From Paenarthrobacter nitroguajacolicus JCM 14115 (GTDB lineage Bacteria; Actinomycetota; Actinomycetes; Actinomycetales; Micrococcaceae), in contig BBFS01000029.1 in the NCBI GenBank assembly GCA_001313365.1, positions 1 through 47,247 on the forward strand: a stretch of DNA of 47,247 bases. Reading direction: 5' to 3'. Every line of letters begins with the position of its first letter. Position 1 is the first letter of the stretch. The notes under the pieces were generated by a model. The model was not told the DNA's origin. It worked only from the letters and a program-made list of their open reading frames with translations, and made no database searches. Shown here piece by piece: positions 29,848 to 38,917 of this stretch. A program made the translations under genes and the position numbers.

Positions 29848-30398
29848 ATGGTCACGATCGAACGCCCACACCTGTCCACGTCCGGGCGCCTGCTATCGGC
29901 TGCCCTGTTGATCGTCATGCTGACGCTCAGCGCCTGCTCTTTCCCGACCCCTGTTGCTCAGTCCACGCCCAGTGCGGCGTCGTCGGAGGCGCCTGCCGCG
30001 GATGTGGGCGCAAGAGCGAATCCTGACGCAAGCGCGAATCCTGACGCAACCGCGAGCCCCAATGCAAGCACGAGCCCCGATGCGCCCACGGGAACCAGTG
30101 GTGTCTACGGCGAGTTCGGATCTATGTCTGAGGCCTGTCTTTCGGTAAGCGCCACCATGCTGAGCGTCACCATCCTTCCGCTTGCGGCAATGGCTGGAGG
30201 CACGCCCGAGGACATCGAGAAGGCTAAACAGGAGTTGTCCCAAATGGAGGGCAAAGTGCCGGAAGAACTGAAGCCGGCCTTCGAGAAACTTCGGGCCTTC
30301 ACGGAGGCTGCGGGCTCGGACTTCAGCAAATACGGCGACGGGCAGTTTGAAGAACTGATGAAGCCATCCAGGACTGGACCGAGAAGAACTGTAAGTAG
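29848..30398 (+). CDS. Lipoprotein with NPDA repeats, frameshift near its end
   Basis: ATG 29848 begins with a signal peptide (LSAALLIVMLTLSACSF, lipobox LSAC). A spacer of about 35 residues repeats the motif (A/S)NPDA(S/T) or SPDA four to five times, likely holding the domain away from the membrane. A helical part of about 100 residues follows (GGTPEDIEKAKQELSQMEGK, EELKPAFEKLRAFTEAAGSD). The last codons are out of frame because one C is missing near 30365; corrected, it ends QDWTEKNCK at TAG 30398. Family unknown. A hairpin follows. Confidence 0.65.
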
Positions 30399-30422
30399 CC
30401 GCCACCGGGCACGCTCCCTTCT

Positions 30423-30450
30423 CTCCGACGCTTCTCCCAAAGCGTCGGAG
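30423..30450. terminator. Perfect stem-loop after the repeat lipoprotein
   Basis: CTCCGACGCTT and AAGCGTCGGAG pair exactly around a six-base loop, 24 bases after the stop. No clear T-run follows. Confidence 0.6.
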
Positions 30451-30493
30451 CTAGACGCTAGGGTGGTACTCAAGAGAAGGGGGGGAGTGCTCC

Positions 30494-30945
30494 GTGGAAG
30501 ACCAGAACGTGCAGCTTGATCCCGTGCCTGGGGGGGGCGAAATCCTTGGTACCGGACGCACCATCATTTCCGAGGCGGCCGTCGCCAAAGTAGCGGGTAT
30601 CGCTGCCCGCACAGTGCCCGGCGTCTACTCCTTGGGCTCGGCTCCGTCCCGCGCGCTGGGTGCCATTCGCGACGCCGTCGGCAGCTCGGACCACGCAGCA
30701 GCGTCCGCGCCGAGGTGGGGGGGGAGACCCAAGTGGCCGTGGACATCACGTTGGTTGCACTCTACGGTCACCCTTTGCACGGCATCGCCAACCAGGTCCG
30801 GGCCGCGGTCTACCGGGCTGTGGAGGAACTGGTTGGCCTTCAGGTGATTGAGGTCAACATCGAGATCACTGATGTCTTCATTGCGCCGCCGGCCAAACCC
30901 GCGGGTAGCAAGACAGTGGTAGTGGAAAGGGAGGTTCTCCAATGA
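30494..30945 (+). CDS. Asp23/Gls24 family envelope stress protein, first copy, frameshifted
   Basis: GTG 30494 follows GGGGGAG. The sequence GRTIISEAAVAKVAGIAART and VPGVYSLGS, then VAVDITLVALYGHPLHGIAN and VRAAVYRAVEELVGLQVIEV, matches the Asp23/Gls24 fold. The frame is lost near 30710, at or next to a G-run. Length about 150 residues. In Firmicutes Asp23 is held to the membrane by AmaP; the operon here holds an AmaP-like gene as well. It is the first gene of five, each overlapping or touching the next. Confidence 0.85.
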
Positions 30946-31133
30946 GCATGACCGTGGTGGGAATCGCTATCGGCGCTTTCGTGGCTTTCATGTCCTTCTC
31001 GTTCGGACTATGGGGCTTCCTGATCTCCCTGCTGTTCATGGGCATCGGCGCGCTGCTTGGCCGCGCGGCTGACGGCAAGCTGGATCTCCGCAGTGTGCTG
31101 GACGCCATTACGGGCCGGCGCTCTTCGTCATGA
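30942..31133 (+). CDS. DUF2273-like small membrane protein
   Basis: A 63-residue protein with two hydrophobic segments (VVGIAIGAFVAFMSFSFGLW and FLISLLFMGIGALLG) and a short basic tail. Such DUF2273 proteins are regularly found between asp23-type genes. The start overlaps the previous stop by four bases. Probably a membrane partner of the Gls24 proteins. Confidence 0.82.
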   Translation: MSMTVVGIAIGAFVAFMSFSFGLWGFLISLLFMGIGALLGRAADGKLDLRSVLDAITGRRSSS

Positions 31134-31510
31134 GCGTGGCTGAGGCTGTGGACTACACCACCAGCCTGGCCGGCCATAACCGGATCAGTACCCAGGCATT
31201 GACATCGTTGGCTCGGGCCGCTGCAGCGGAGGCGCTCGGCGTTGAGGCCCACGACATCCGAGCTGATTGGGCGGACGACGACGGACTGTTGGCTTTGTCC
31301 ATCGTGGCACCTATCAGCGTCCCGGCTTTGACCGAGGTGTTGCGTGATCCGCAGCGTGTCCAAGGATTTGGAGGGTCCATCTGGGATCGTGCCGTGGCGG
31401 CCAAGGCTTTTGTTCTTGAAACGGTGACGCGGCTTAGCGGCTCCCAACTCAGCAGGGTGGATATCAGGATCAGTGGAGCGCACGTCACTGAGGGAGGCCG
31501 CGTCCAGTGA
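31130..31510 (+). CDS. Asp23/Gls24-related protein, second copy
   Basis: The 126-residue protein reads ISTQALTSLARAAAAEALGV, then GLLALSIVAPISVPALTEVL and VAAKAFVLETVTRLSGSQLS with a VDIRISGAHV strand. The helix-strand order resembles the Gls24 fold but is more divergent than the first copy. It is intact. Both ends overlap the neighbours by four bases, so the operon is tightly coupled. Confidence 0.75.
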   Translation: MSVAEAVDYTTSLAGHNRISTQALTSLARAAAAEALGVEAHDIRADWADDDGLLALSIVAPISVPALTEVLRDPQRVQGFGGSIWDRAVAAKAFVLETVTRLSGSQLSRVDIRISGAHVTEGGRVQ

Positions 31511-32148
31511 CCCAGGATCAGGAAACACAACAATTGAAGTCAATGGACCGAACGCGGGAGCCAGCCCGGTTGCCGGCGAAGACCCCCCCGGGATGAGCCG
31601 TATCCTGCGCCGTGAGACGCATTCGTCCCGCGCTGGAGCGTCTGTTATCGCAGCCGTCCTGGTCATCGTTCTGTGTGTCTACGCACTGCTCGAAGCAGGT
31701 GTCCGCGCCATCGGGCAGCCACCTTGGCTGATCGATCCCACCACTGCCGCGGAGCGCATCATCGCACTCCCGGAAGGCATCTCACCCCCTGCTGCTCGGT
31801 GCGAGTGGTGCCGTCATCGCCATGGTTGGGCTCTTCTTCCTCCTCCATGCTGTTCTGCCGGGCCGGCGCGCCCGCCACTTGCTCCGGGACACGCGGACCG
31901 CCGTCGTGGTTGATGACGAAGTCCTGGCCTCTGCGTTGGCGCGTCGTGCACGAACGGCCGCGAACGTCACCCAGGAACAAGTCATGGTGGTTGTCTCGCG
32001 ACAGATGGTTGTGGTGAACGTGCGGCCAACCTCGGGCAGCCGGGTCAGCGAAGAAGCAGTGCTTACTGCTGTGCAGGCTGAACTTGAAGAAATGTCGCCG
32101 GTGCCCATGCCTGTTGTCAAGGTGAACCTGGCTTCGTCGGGGGGGTGA
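31507..32148 (+). CDS. DUF6286-like membrane protein of the Asp23 operon, frameshifted
   Basis: GTG 31507 overlaps the previous stop. After a polar lead (VTQDQETQQLKSMDRTREPA) the frame is lost at the C-run near 31582. The rest has two hydrophobic helices (ASVIAAVLVIVLCVYALLEA and SGAVIAMVGLFFLLHAVLPG) followed by a soluble domain (TAVVVDDEVLASALARRART, VMVVVSRQMVVVNVRPTS). A second frame loss lies near 31785. This gene type usually sits between gls24 and amaP genes in Actinobacteria. Role unknown beyond the envelope cluster. Confidence 0.7.
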
Positions 32149-32155
32149 TCGGGGC

Positions 32156-32771
32156 GTGAACGGAACACCGCGGGCGCTCAACCGTGTACTGCTCTTCATC
32201 ATCGGTGCGAAACTGCTGGCCGTCGGGCTGCTTCTCCTGCTGTTGGCCACCGTCCCGGCAGTGGCCACGTGGTGGCATGGTTGGTCGGCTTTTGTTTGGG
32301 CGGGCGCCGAAAATGCCTTCAGGCAAACGCACCTCCCAGGACGTGAAGAGAGCTGGCTGTGGATCGTGGCAGGCCTCATCCTGGTGGCCATCATCATCGC
32401 GATGATCGCTTGGTTGTCGCAGCAAGGCAAAGGCAGGGCCAACCTTCTGGTGGCCAGCGACGACGACAGCGACGTGGACGGTGAAGTCCGGATCGGCGGG
32501 GGGCGTCGCCGAACAGGTGCTACGAGCCGCCTTATCTGAACGGACGGACCTCGCTGGTGCATCGGTTGCGACCCTGGAGGTAAAGGGCAAACCGGGCCTG
32601 CGCATTCGCATCCAACCGAGGCAAGGAGTGGCGCCTCATATCCTCGCGGCTGAAGTGTCTCAGCTCGTTGAAGCGCTGGACCTCGTGATCGGACAAAAGA
32701 CCCCCCCGGTGCTTGTCCACATGGTTTCCGGTGCCCGATCCAGGTTTACCAAAGCCGAAAGGGTCCGCTGA
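32156..32771 (+). CDS. AmaP-like membrane protein of the Asp23 operon, frameshifted
   Basis: GTG 32156 opens NGTPRALNRVLLFIIGAKLL and the protein has two helices (LLLLLLATVPAVATWW and WLWIVAGLILVAIIIAMIAW), then a soluble part. The frame is lost at a G-run near 32500 and continues VAEQVLRAALSERTDLAGAS, HILAAEVSQLVEALDLVIGQ and MVSGARSRF. Two helices plus a Gls24-like cytosolic part fit AmaP, the membrane anchor of Asp23. It is the last gene of the operon. Confidence 0.75.
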
Positions 32772-32896
32772 CAAGGCGCACACAGAGAAACATACAAAAA
32801 AATACAGCGCATCCGCATCCATGGCCTGCCTTGTTTCGGTAGTAGGGGGTATCAGCAAAATCCCCCCCGCACGTCGGGCCGATTGAGGAGAAGGAT

Positions 32897-33740
32897 ATGC
32901 GCAGCAGAATACTTACGGCAGGAGCAGGAGCCAGCGCCGCAGCACTGGCAGCAGCAATCGTCCTGGCTGTCCCCGCGCAGGCGGCGGAGGGTGACGCCCA
33001 CCTGTCCGTACTTCACGGAGTGCCTGGGCTTACCGTTGACGTCTGGGTCAACGGAGCACGAACCCTGGACGACTTCGCTCCCGGCACTCTGGCCGGGCCG
33101 TTGGCACTTCCGCCCGGTGCCTACGATCTGGCCATTACCGCCTCGGACGCTGCCGATGCCTCTGCCCCCGTTATCGGGCCGGTGACGGTGACCTTGGCGG
33201 CGAACGGCAACTACACCGCCGTCGCCAACCTCGATGCGGCCGGGAAGCCAACCGCGAACTTCTTCACGAACGACGTCTCGCGCATCGATGCCGGCAAGGG
33301 CAAGCTGACGGTCCGGCACACGGCCGCGGCGCCGGCTGTGGATGTGCTTGCAGGCGGCACAGCCGTGGTGACCAACCTGGCCAACCCCCCCAATGAGCAA
33401 ACGCTCACCCTTGACCCGGGTACGATTTCGGCCGCAGTGGCCGCAGCGGGTACGACAGCACCTGTCATTGGCCCGGCCGATGTGACGGTGGCCGAAGGCA
33501 CGCACACCATCGTCTATGCGTGGGGGAAGCCTGACTGACAAGAACCTTCAACTAGCGGTGCAGACCATTGACGGGCTGCATTCGGCTCCCGGATCGGTAC
33601 CAGGCGCCCTGGACGGCTCATCGGGCAGTGTCCCGACAGAACAGATGGTTCTGGGCGGCGGACTCGCGGCGGCAACGTTGCTGCTGATCGTCGTGGGGGG
33701 GCTTGGAAAGGTTCGCACTTTCGCCGCAAGGAAGTCTTAA
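32897..33740 (+). CDS. DUF4397 surface protein with C-terminal anchor, frameshifted
   Basis: ATG 32897 follows GAGGAGAAGG. The signal peptide ends AVPAQAA. Two DUF4397-type repeats follow (AHLSVLHGVPGLTVDVWVNG and GKLTVRHTAAAPAVDVLAGG). The frame is lost near 33523, just after HTIVYAW, and the remainder (DKNLQLAVQTIDGLHSAPGS) leads to SVPTEQMVLGGGLAAATLLL, a hydrophobic helix, and a basic end KVRTFAARKS. The whole would be about 280 residues. VPTEQ followed by helix and basic tail has the layout of a sortase signal but not the LPxTG letters. The class F sortase gene is next but one element away. Confidence 0.82.
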
Positions 33741-33774
33741 GGCCAAGTCAACAGCATGACATAAGAGCGGAACA

Positions 33775-33807
33775 GGTCCTGGTCGTCCGAAAACGACGGC
33801 CAGGACC
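33775..33807 (+). terminator. Stem-loop between the DUF4397 and sortase genes
   Basis: GGTCCTGGTCGTC pairs with GACGGCCAGGACC with one G-T pair around CGAAAAC. No T-run, so it may attenuate rather than end transcription. Confidence 0.65.
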
Positions 33808-33865
33808 CCCGCATCAATCACGGCAGCCGGAGCATCCTGCCGTAGACCGCCAGGAAACAACCGTT

Positions 33866-34556
33866 ATGACACCAAGTAAGCCAAGCCGAAGCCTCCGGAT
33901 GGCGGCGCTCGCCGGGATGGCAGTGCTCGTTCTGACGGCATGCGGAACCGCGACACCGTCGACGGCCGGTAGTTCTTCCAGTGAGGCAAGCGGCCCGAAA
34001 CCCAGTGAGCAGCAGACTCAACCGTCGCTGCCCCCCCTGCCGAGCCTTCCCGACCACCTGCCGAAGTCTCGCTGAAGGCACAACTCCCACGCAGCCCGCG
34101 GCGGCTCCCCCCCTCCTGTGTCGCTCAAGGTGGCCGGAACGTCAATTGACATGGCCGTTATCCCCCGTGGGGGGGTCGCGCCCGGTGGGGGGGCTATGGA
34201 GATACCGGAGACCTTCTACCAGGCCGGATGGTACCGATTCGGATCCGCCCCCTGGAGCCGCGGAAGGCACAGCTGTCCTGGCCGGACACATCGACACCAC
34301 CTCTGACCAAGCGCCGTTTTCCCAGCTGAAATCCTTGCCGGCCGGAACCTTGATAACCGTAGGGCGGGAGGGTGCTCCCGCACTCAACTATCGGGTTGTC
34401 TCCGTCACGCTGATGGCCAAGGACGCCTTTGACGGCGACTCGCTGTTCCGCCGGACCGGACCGCACGAACTTAAGGTGGTCACCTGCGGCGGCAGATGGC
34501 TGGACGAACGAATGGACTACAGCGACAATGTGATTGTCACCGCGGTCCTTGAATAA
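33866..34556 (+). CDS. Class F sortase, frameshifted
   Basis: ATG 33866 gives a lipoprotein-like signal (LAGMAVLVLTACGTA, lipobox LTAC). A Ser/Pro/Gln linker follows, then the sortase beta-barrel: VSLKVAGTSIDMAVIP, PETFYQAGWYRFGSAPG, AEGTAVLAGHIDTTSDQA with the catalytic His, and GPHELKVVTCGGRWLDERMD with the catalytic Cys and Arg. The order H..C..R and the size of about 220 residues fit class F sortases of Actinobacteria. Frames are lost near 34072, 34110 and 34247, mostly at or near C/G runs. The likely partner is the DUF4397 protein before it. Confidence 0.85.
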
Positions 34557-34667
34557 GCACCCCCCCAACCCGGCCGTGGTCCTCGTCGCTGACGCCGGGA
34601 AGGAGTCTCCTTTGGTATCCCCCAAACGAGGTTTCTTCCGAGTGACGATACGTTGACCGCCTCATTC

Positions 34668-35190
34668 ATGGCGGGGGGGATGAGTCTGCACTTGTGGCTG
34701 CTTACAGGAAGTTCGCCCCGCTGGTTCACACGCTCGCTTTGAGGTCCTTGAGGGACCGAGCCGCGGCCGATGACGTCACCCAAGAGGTGTTTATCCGGGT
34801 GTGGCGTTCACGGGACACCTTCAACCCCCGAGGTCGCGCGCTGCCGGCATGGATAGTGGCATTGCACGCCACGTCATTGCGGACGCCCACTCAGCGTCGA
34901 ACCGGGAAGTTCGTAGAGTCCTTGCCGTCGCCCAGATCCAAGACACCGGCGGCGGAGGTCCTACGGAGGGAACTGTCGAAGTGCTGGCCGACAGGCTGCT
35001 CCTGGACGGCGAGCTCGACCGGCTTGGTGAACCGCAGGGCGCCATCATGAAATTGGCATTCTACGAAGACCTGACGCACGAGCAGATTTCCCGCAGGCTT
35101 GAACTACCGCTTGGTACCGTCAAGAGCCACATTCGGCGCAGCTTGATCCACCTAAGAAGCAGACTGGAGGTTGACCATGCCGCACATTGA
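34668..35190 (+). CDS. ECF-family RNA polymerase sigma factor, frameshifted
   Basis: ATG 34668 gives MAGDESALVAAYRKFAPLVH if the G-run after MA is five rather than seven. Region 2 has RAAADDVTQEVFIRVWRSRD, the -10 recognition helix. The frame is lost near 34830, then reads LPAWIVGIARHVIADAHSAS after correction. Region 4 is intact: GAIMKLAFYEDLTHEQISRR and LELPLGTVKSHIRRSLIHLR, a helix-turn-helix for -35 binding. Length about 173 residues. The next gene, overlapping by 14 bases, is its anti-sigma factor. Confidence 0.85.
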
Positions 35191-35974
35191 TCCGGAAGAG
35201 TTGAGCCTCCTGGCGCTATACGGTGACTGGCTCGATGAGGAAGGCCGGCAGCACCTTAGCGGCTGCGATGCCTGCTCGGCGGAGTACGCCGCATTGCGCC
35301 GCGCCGTTGACGCCATGAAAACCACGCCGGACAGCAGCACCCTTGAGGTGCCTGGGCCCAGCGTGTGGAGTGGTATTCACCGGGAACTGGGTTTGTCGGA
35401 CGCAATCCGGGAAGACCCCCCCTTGGGCTCCGCAGCGGGCTCTGCAACAGGAACTGAAACCAGCAAACCCGGCATTAACGGTCCAACCGAACCAGAGCAA
35501 CCAGCAGCACCACCCGCGGACATACGTTCCGTCAAGAAACGTCCCCCAAGGGTGGCAACGCCGCGGGACCTGGCTGGCGGTCGCCGCAGCAGGTGCTTGG
35601 TCATCGCCGGTGCAACCCTATGGAACATCAACCAGGCGGCAACGCCGTTGGCACGAGCAGAGTTGTCGCCACTTGCCCAGCACACTGCCACAGGATCGGC
35701 GACAGTCTCGAGTCCCCTGATGGAACGCGAACCCTGGAAGTGAAACTGAGCAAAGAAGAAGCGCAGGGCTACCAGGAGGTCTGGCTTATTGGCACGGACC
35801 TCACACGGCTGATCAGTCTGGGAATCATGAAGTCGGACTCAGGTACCTTCCCGCTTCCGGCGGACCTGAACCTGGCCGATTTCCCCCCCATCGTCGACGT
35901 TTCGGATGAACCACTGGACGGAAATCCCGGTCACTCCAGCGTCAGCATCGTCAGGGGGCTCGCTCACTTCCTGA
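35177..35974 (+). CDS. Zinc-finger anti-sigma factor with RskA-like C-terminal domain, frameshifted
   Basis: ATG 35177 gives MPHIDPEELSLLALYGDWLD, then HLSGCDACSAEY, the HxxxCxxC zinc anti-sigma motif. A Pro/Glu-rich linker follows, then one helix (WLAVAAAGALVIAGATLWNI, read across frame losses near 35560-35600). The outer domain reads KLSKEEAQGYQEVWLIGTDL and FPLPADLNLADFPIVDVSDE with a VSIVRGSLTS end (one G over-read near 35955), an anti-sigma-K type fold. It would hold the ECF factor until an envelope signal releases it. Frame is also lost near 35705. Confidence 0.83.
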
Positions 35975-36070
35975 GGGCCCTTCACTGGTGTGAATCGCAA
36001 TGGCGTGGGCTGCCCTGGCGCTCTCAGTTGCGGGTAGCCTGAATCCCATACCGAAGGACAGGAGGCCCCA

Positions 36071-36790
36071 GTGGCTGGAACAACAGTGGCTTCAACATCT
36101 GCGCCTGACAAATCTCTGCTCGAGACCACCGTGGCCGGGCTTATGGCGGAACTGGCGGCACTGGAAGAACCCCCCCGCGCCCGCGAAGTGAATGAGAAGC
36201 ATGGTGATGACCATGGGGGTAAACCTCAGCAAACTGCGCGCCGTCGCGAAGCGGCTGAAGACCCAGCAGGATCTCTCGCGGGAGCTCTGGGACACGGGTG
36301 ACACCGCCGCCAGGTTGCTGGCACTCCTGATCTGCCGACCTAAGGCTTTTGAGCGGGCCGAATTGGACAGCATGCTGCGCGAAGCTCGGACTCCCAAAGT
36401 GCAGGACTGGCTGGTGAACTACGTCGTCAAGAAAAGCCCGCACTCTGAAGATTTGCGTGTGGCATGGTTCCCCCCCGACCCCCCCGATCCCGTGGTGGCA
36501 AGTGCCGGCTGGGCGCTGACCTCCGAACGAGTTGTTAAGAGGCCCGAAGGCCTGAACCTCGTGCAACTGCTCGATGTTATCGAGGCCGAGATGAAGGGCG
36601 CTCCCGACCGCTCCAATGGGCCATGAACCACTGTCTGGCCCAGATCGGGATTGAGTTCCCGGAGCACAGGGCCAGGGCCTTGGACATTGGTGAGCGCTTG
36701 GAAGTGCTCAAGGACTATCCCACGCCGCCTAACTGCACCTCGCCGTTCGCGCCGGCCTGGATCAATGAGATGGTGCGGCGCAAAGGCTGA
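36071..36790 (+). CDS. AlkD-like DNA alkylation repair protein, frameshifted
   Basis: GTG 36071 follows ACAGGAGG. After an N-terminal lead (SLLETTVAGLMAELAALEEP) the frame is lost near 36175, then reads VNLSKLRAVAKRLKTQQDLS and RELWDTGDTAARLLALLICR. Further on come VQDWLVNYVVKKSPHSEDLR and VASAGWALTSERV, the HEAT-like repeats of AlkD glycosylases. The C-terminus reads LQWAMNHCLAQIGIEFPEHR and INEMVRRKG. Another frame loss near 36610 splits it. Rebuilt length about 235 residues. The enzyme removes N3- and N7-alkylated bases. Confidence 0.85.
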
Positions 36791-36803
36791 CCATCCGCGA
36801 GGC

Positions 36804-37208
36804 TTAGCCCCTGTTCCGGTGCATCATCCGGTAGGTGAGCTCGGCAAGGAGCTCTTCGTCGGATAGGTGCGAGGCCCGGGCAACGGGAGCGCTCGGAACG
36901 GAAACGCGGGGAGGTCCGGGGGGGCGTGATTCCTCACCTGAGCGCATGTCATCAGGGGTGATCATGTCCGGTGCGAAGTTCGACTTACCTTTCAGGACCT
37001 CCGATACGGATCCTGCCCTCCAGCCCAAGGCGTGCTCAAGCTTGCGTTGGTTGATCTCCTGCGTCCGGCGGGTCCCGGATTCCAGTGTTCGGACTGTCTT
37101 GATGGCAGTACCAGCCTGCTTGGCCAACTGAACCTGGCTCAGGCCTTGGGCCAGTCGTTCCTCTTTGATCAGGCGGCCGATAGTCTGCAGTGCTTCAAGT
37201 TCATCCAC
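36804..37208 (-). CDS. XRE-family helix-turn-helix regulator
   Basis: From GTG 37208 the protein begins DELEALQTIGRLIKEERLAQ and GLSQVQLAKQAGTAIKTVRT, an XRE-type helix-turn-helix, then RRTQEINQRKLEHALGWRAG. A disordered linker with Pro/Ser leads to a C-terminal helix SDEELLAELTYRMMHRNRG. It is intact. An upstream ATG at 37241 would add 11 residues, but these overlap the tandem TAGGCAAT site. It is convergent with the DNA repair gene. The target is unknown; it may repress itself. Confidence 0.75.
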   Translation of the reverse strand: MDELEALQTIGRLIKEERLAQGLSQVQLAKQAGTAIKTVRTLESGTRRTQEINQRKLEHALGWRAGSVSEVLKGKSNFAPDMITPDDMRSGEESRPPGPPRVSVPSAPVARASHLSDEELLAELTYRMMHRNRG

Positions 37209-37224
37209 GATTCCCAGTTTTCCA

Positions 37225-37242
37225 TAGGCAATAGTAGGCAAT
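37225..37242. promoter_or_regulatory. Tandem direct repeat, probable operator of the XRE regulator
   Basis: TAGGCAAT occurs twice with a 10-base period, one helical turn, directly at the start of the XRE gene. Such spacing suits two protomers on one face of the DNA. Confidence 0.45.
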
Positions 37243-37361
37243 CAAATCAGGGTGCGGAATGGTGGGGGCAGGGAGCCCTTCCGCCACTGCCTGTTCGAGC
37301 ACGAGGTGCGCCTCTACGCACATAAGCGAAGGCTACTTGGTATCAATGCGGTTACTTTATG

Positions 37362-37375
37362 TGTAAGCGCTTGCA
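37362..37375. promoter_or_regulatory. LacI-type operator before the second importer
   Basis: TGTAAGCGCTTGCA is a near-perfect palindrome around AAGCGCTT, a classic LacI/CcpA-type core. It lies about 85 bases before the binding-protein start. The LacI gene at 40974 ends the same locus. Confidence 0.7.
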
Positions 37376-37458
37376 TTGCGTCGCGGATCATGGCTAGTGT
37401 GAGCGTCACCACATCAATTGCGCCGCCGAATCTTTGTACTCAGCGAGGAGTCTTTAGC

Positions 37459-38817
37459 ATGAAGAAAACCAAGTACCTGCTACCGGTCGCAGCCGCCGGT
37501 GTTCTGGCACTTACCCTTTCCGCCTGTAGCGGAGATGGTGGCGGTGGGGGGATCCACCGCCGGATCGGATGATTGCTCCGCCTACGAAAGCTATGGCAAG
37601 CATGACGGCAAGACCGTCTCCGTCTACTCGACGATCGTCGATATCGAAGCCACCAACCTCGAAGAATCCTGGAAGCAGTTCGAAGACTGCACAGGTATCA
37701 CCATCAAGTACGAGGGCAGCAAGGAATTCGAAACTCAGATTGGCGTGCGTGCCCAGTCCGGCACCGCCCCCGATGTGGCGATCTTCCCGCAGCCCGGCCT
37801 TCTTGCCACCCAGGCACGGGCAGGCTACTTGAAGCCCGCTCCGAAGACCGTCTCTGATCTTGTAGATAAGAACTGGTCCCCCCCGGACTGGAAGAAGTAC
37901 GGCACCGTGGACGGTACGTACTACGCCGCTCCGATGCTTGCGAACGTCAAGGGCTTTGTTTGGTACGCGCCCAAGACCTTCAAGGACAAGGGCTGGGAAG
38001 TTCCCAAGACGTGGGACGAAATGATCGAACTGTCCAAGAAGATCGCCGCTGATGACCCGAACATGAAGCCCTGGTGCGCCGGTTTCGAATCCGGTGAGGC
38101 AACTGGCTGGCCCGGCACTGACTGGATCGAAGACGTGGTCCTGCGCGCCCATGGCCCCCCCGAGGTTTACGACCAGTGGGTGGCTCACCAGATCCCGTTC
38201 AACGACCCCCAAGATCGTTGACTCCTTCAACAAGGCCGGCGACATCCTGCTCAACCCGGACATGGTGAACGGTGGCTTCGGTGACGTTCGCACTATCCTG
38301 AGCACCGGTTTCGCACAGGCTGGCCAGCCGGTCCTGGATGGCACTTGCGCTATGCACCACCAGGCCAACTTCCAGGCAGCCAACTGGCCTGCAGGGACCA
38401 ACGTTGCTGAAGATGGCGACGTATGGGCATTCATCACCCCCCCGCCGATTGACGAAAGCAAGGGCAAGGCAGTCACCGGTGGCGGCGAGATGGTAGGCGC
38501 CTACAAGGACACCGCTGAGGTTCAGTCGTTCCTGGCTTACCTGGCCAGCGCCGACTTTGCCAACAACCGCGTGAAGCTTGGCGGCGTAGTCAGTGCAAAC
38601 AAGGGCCTGGACCCCCAACAACGCACAGTCGAACCTGGACAAGCTGACCGTCCAGATCCTTCAGGACCCTGACACCGTCTTCCGTTTCGATGGCTCGGAC
38701 CTTATGCCGAGTGCAGTTGGTTCCAACTCCTTCTGGAAGGGCATCGTGCAGTGGATCAACGGCACGTCCTCACAGGATGTTGCCAACAGCATCGAATCCA
38801 GCTGGCCTAAGAGCTAA
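37459..38817 (+). CDS. Alpha-glucoside-type ABC transporter binding lipoprotein, frameshifted
   Basis: ATG 37459 gives MKKTKYLLPVAAAGVLALTL with lipobox LSAC, then a Gly-rich tether. The mature protein reads TVSVYSTIVDIEATNLEESW, FEDCTGITIKYEGSKEFETQ, then TAPDVAIFPQPGLLATQARA and WDEMIELSKKIAADDPNMKP. It ends SSQDVANSIESSWPKS and matches AglE/ThuE-type family 1 binding proteins for alpha-glucosides or trehalose. The frame slips near 37555, 38210 and 38615, with paired over-reads at G/C runs. About 445 residues. A strong attenuator follows, which would give more binding protein than permease. Confidence 0.85.
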
Positions 38818-38822
38818 CTCCC

Positions 38823-38874
38823 AAAGCGCTGCCTCCCCCTGACTGGAACTGCCAGCCGGGGAGGCAGTGCTTTT
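38823..38874 (+). terminator. Attenuator stem-loop after the binding-protein gene
   Basis: AAAGCGCTGCCTCCCC pairs with GGGGAGGCAGTGCTTT, with one G-T pair, over a 19-base loop and is followed by TT. It sits between the binding-protein gene and the permeases. Confidence 0.75.
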
Positions 38875-38917
38875 CCCGGAACTTAGTGATTCACTCACGC
38901 CCCCCCGGAGGTTGGGT

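Noticed and set aside
37511..38476. Minus-strand open frame of 321 residues across the second binding-protein gene
   Set aside because: The plus strand encodes a lipoprotein signal and a full solute-binding protein; the minus frame has only mirror composition.
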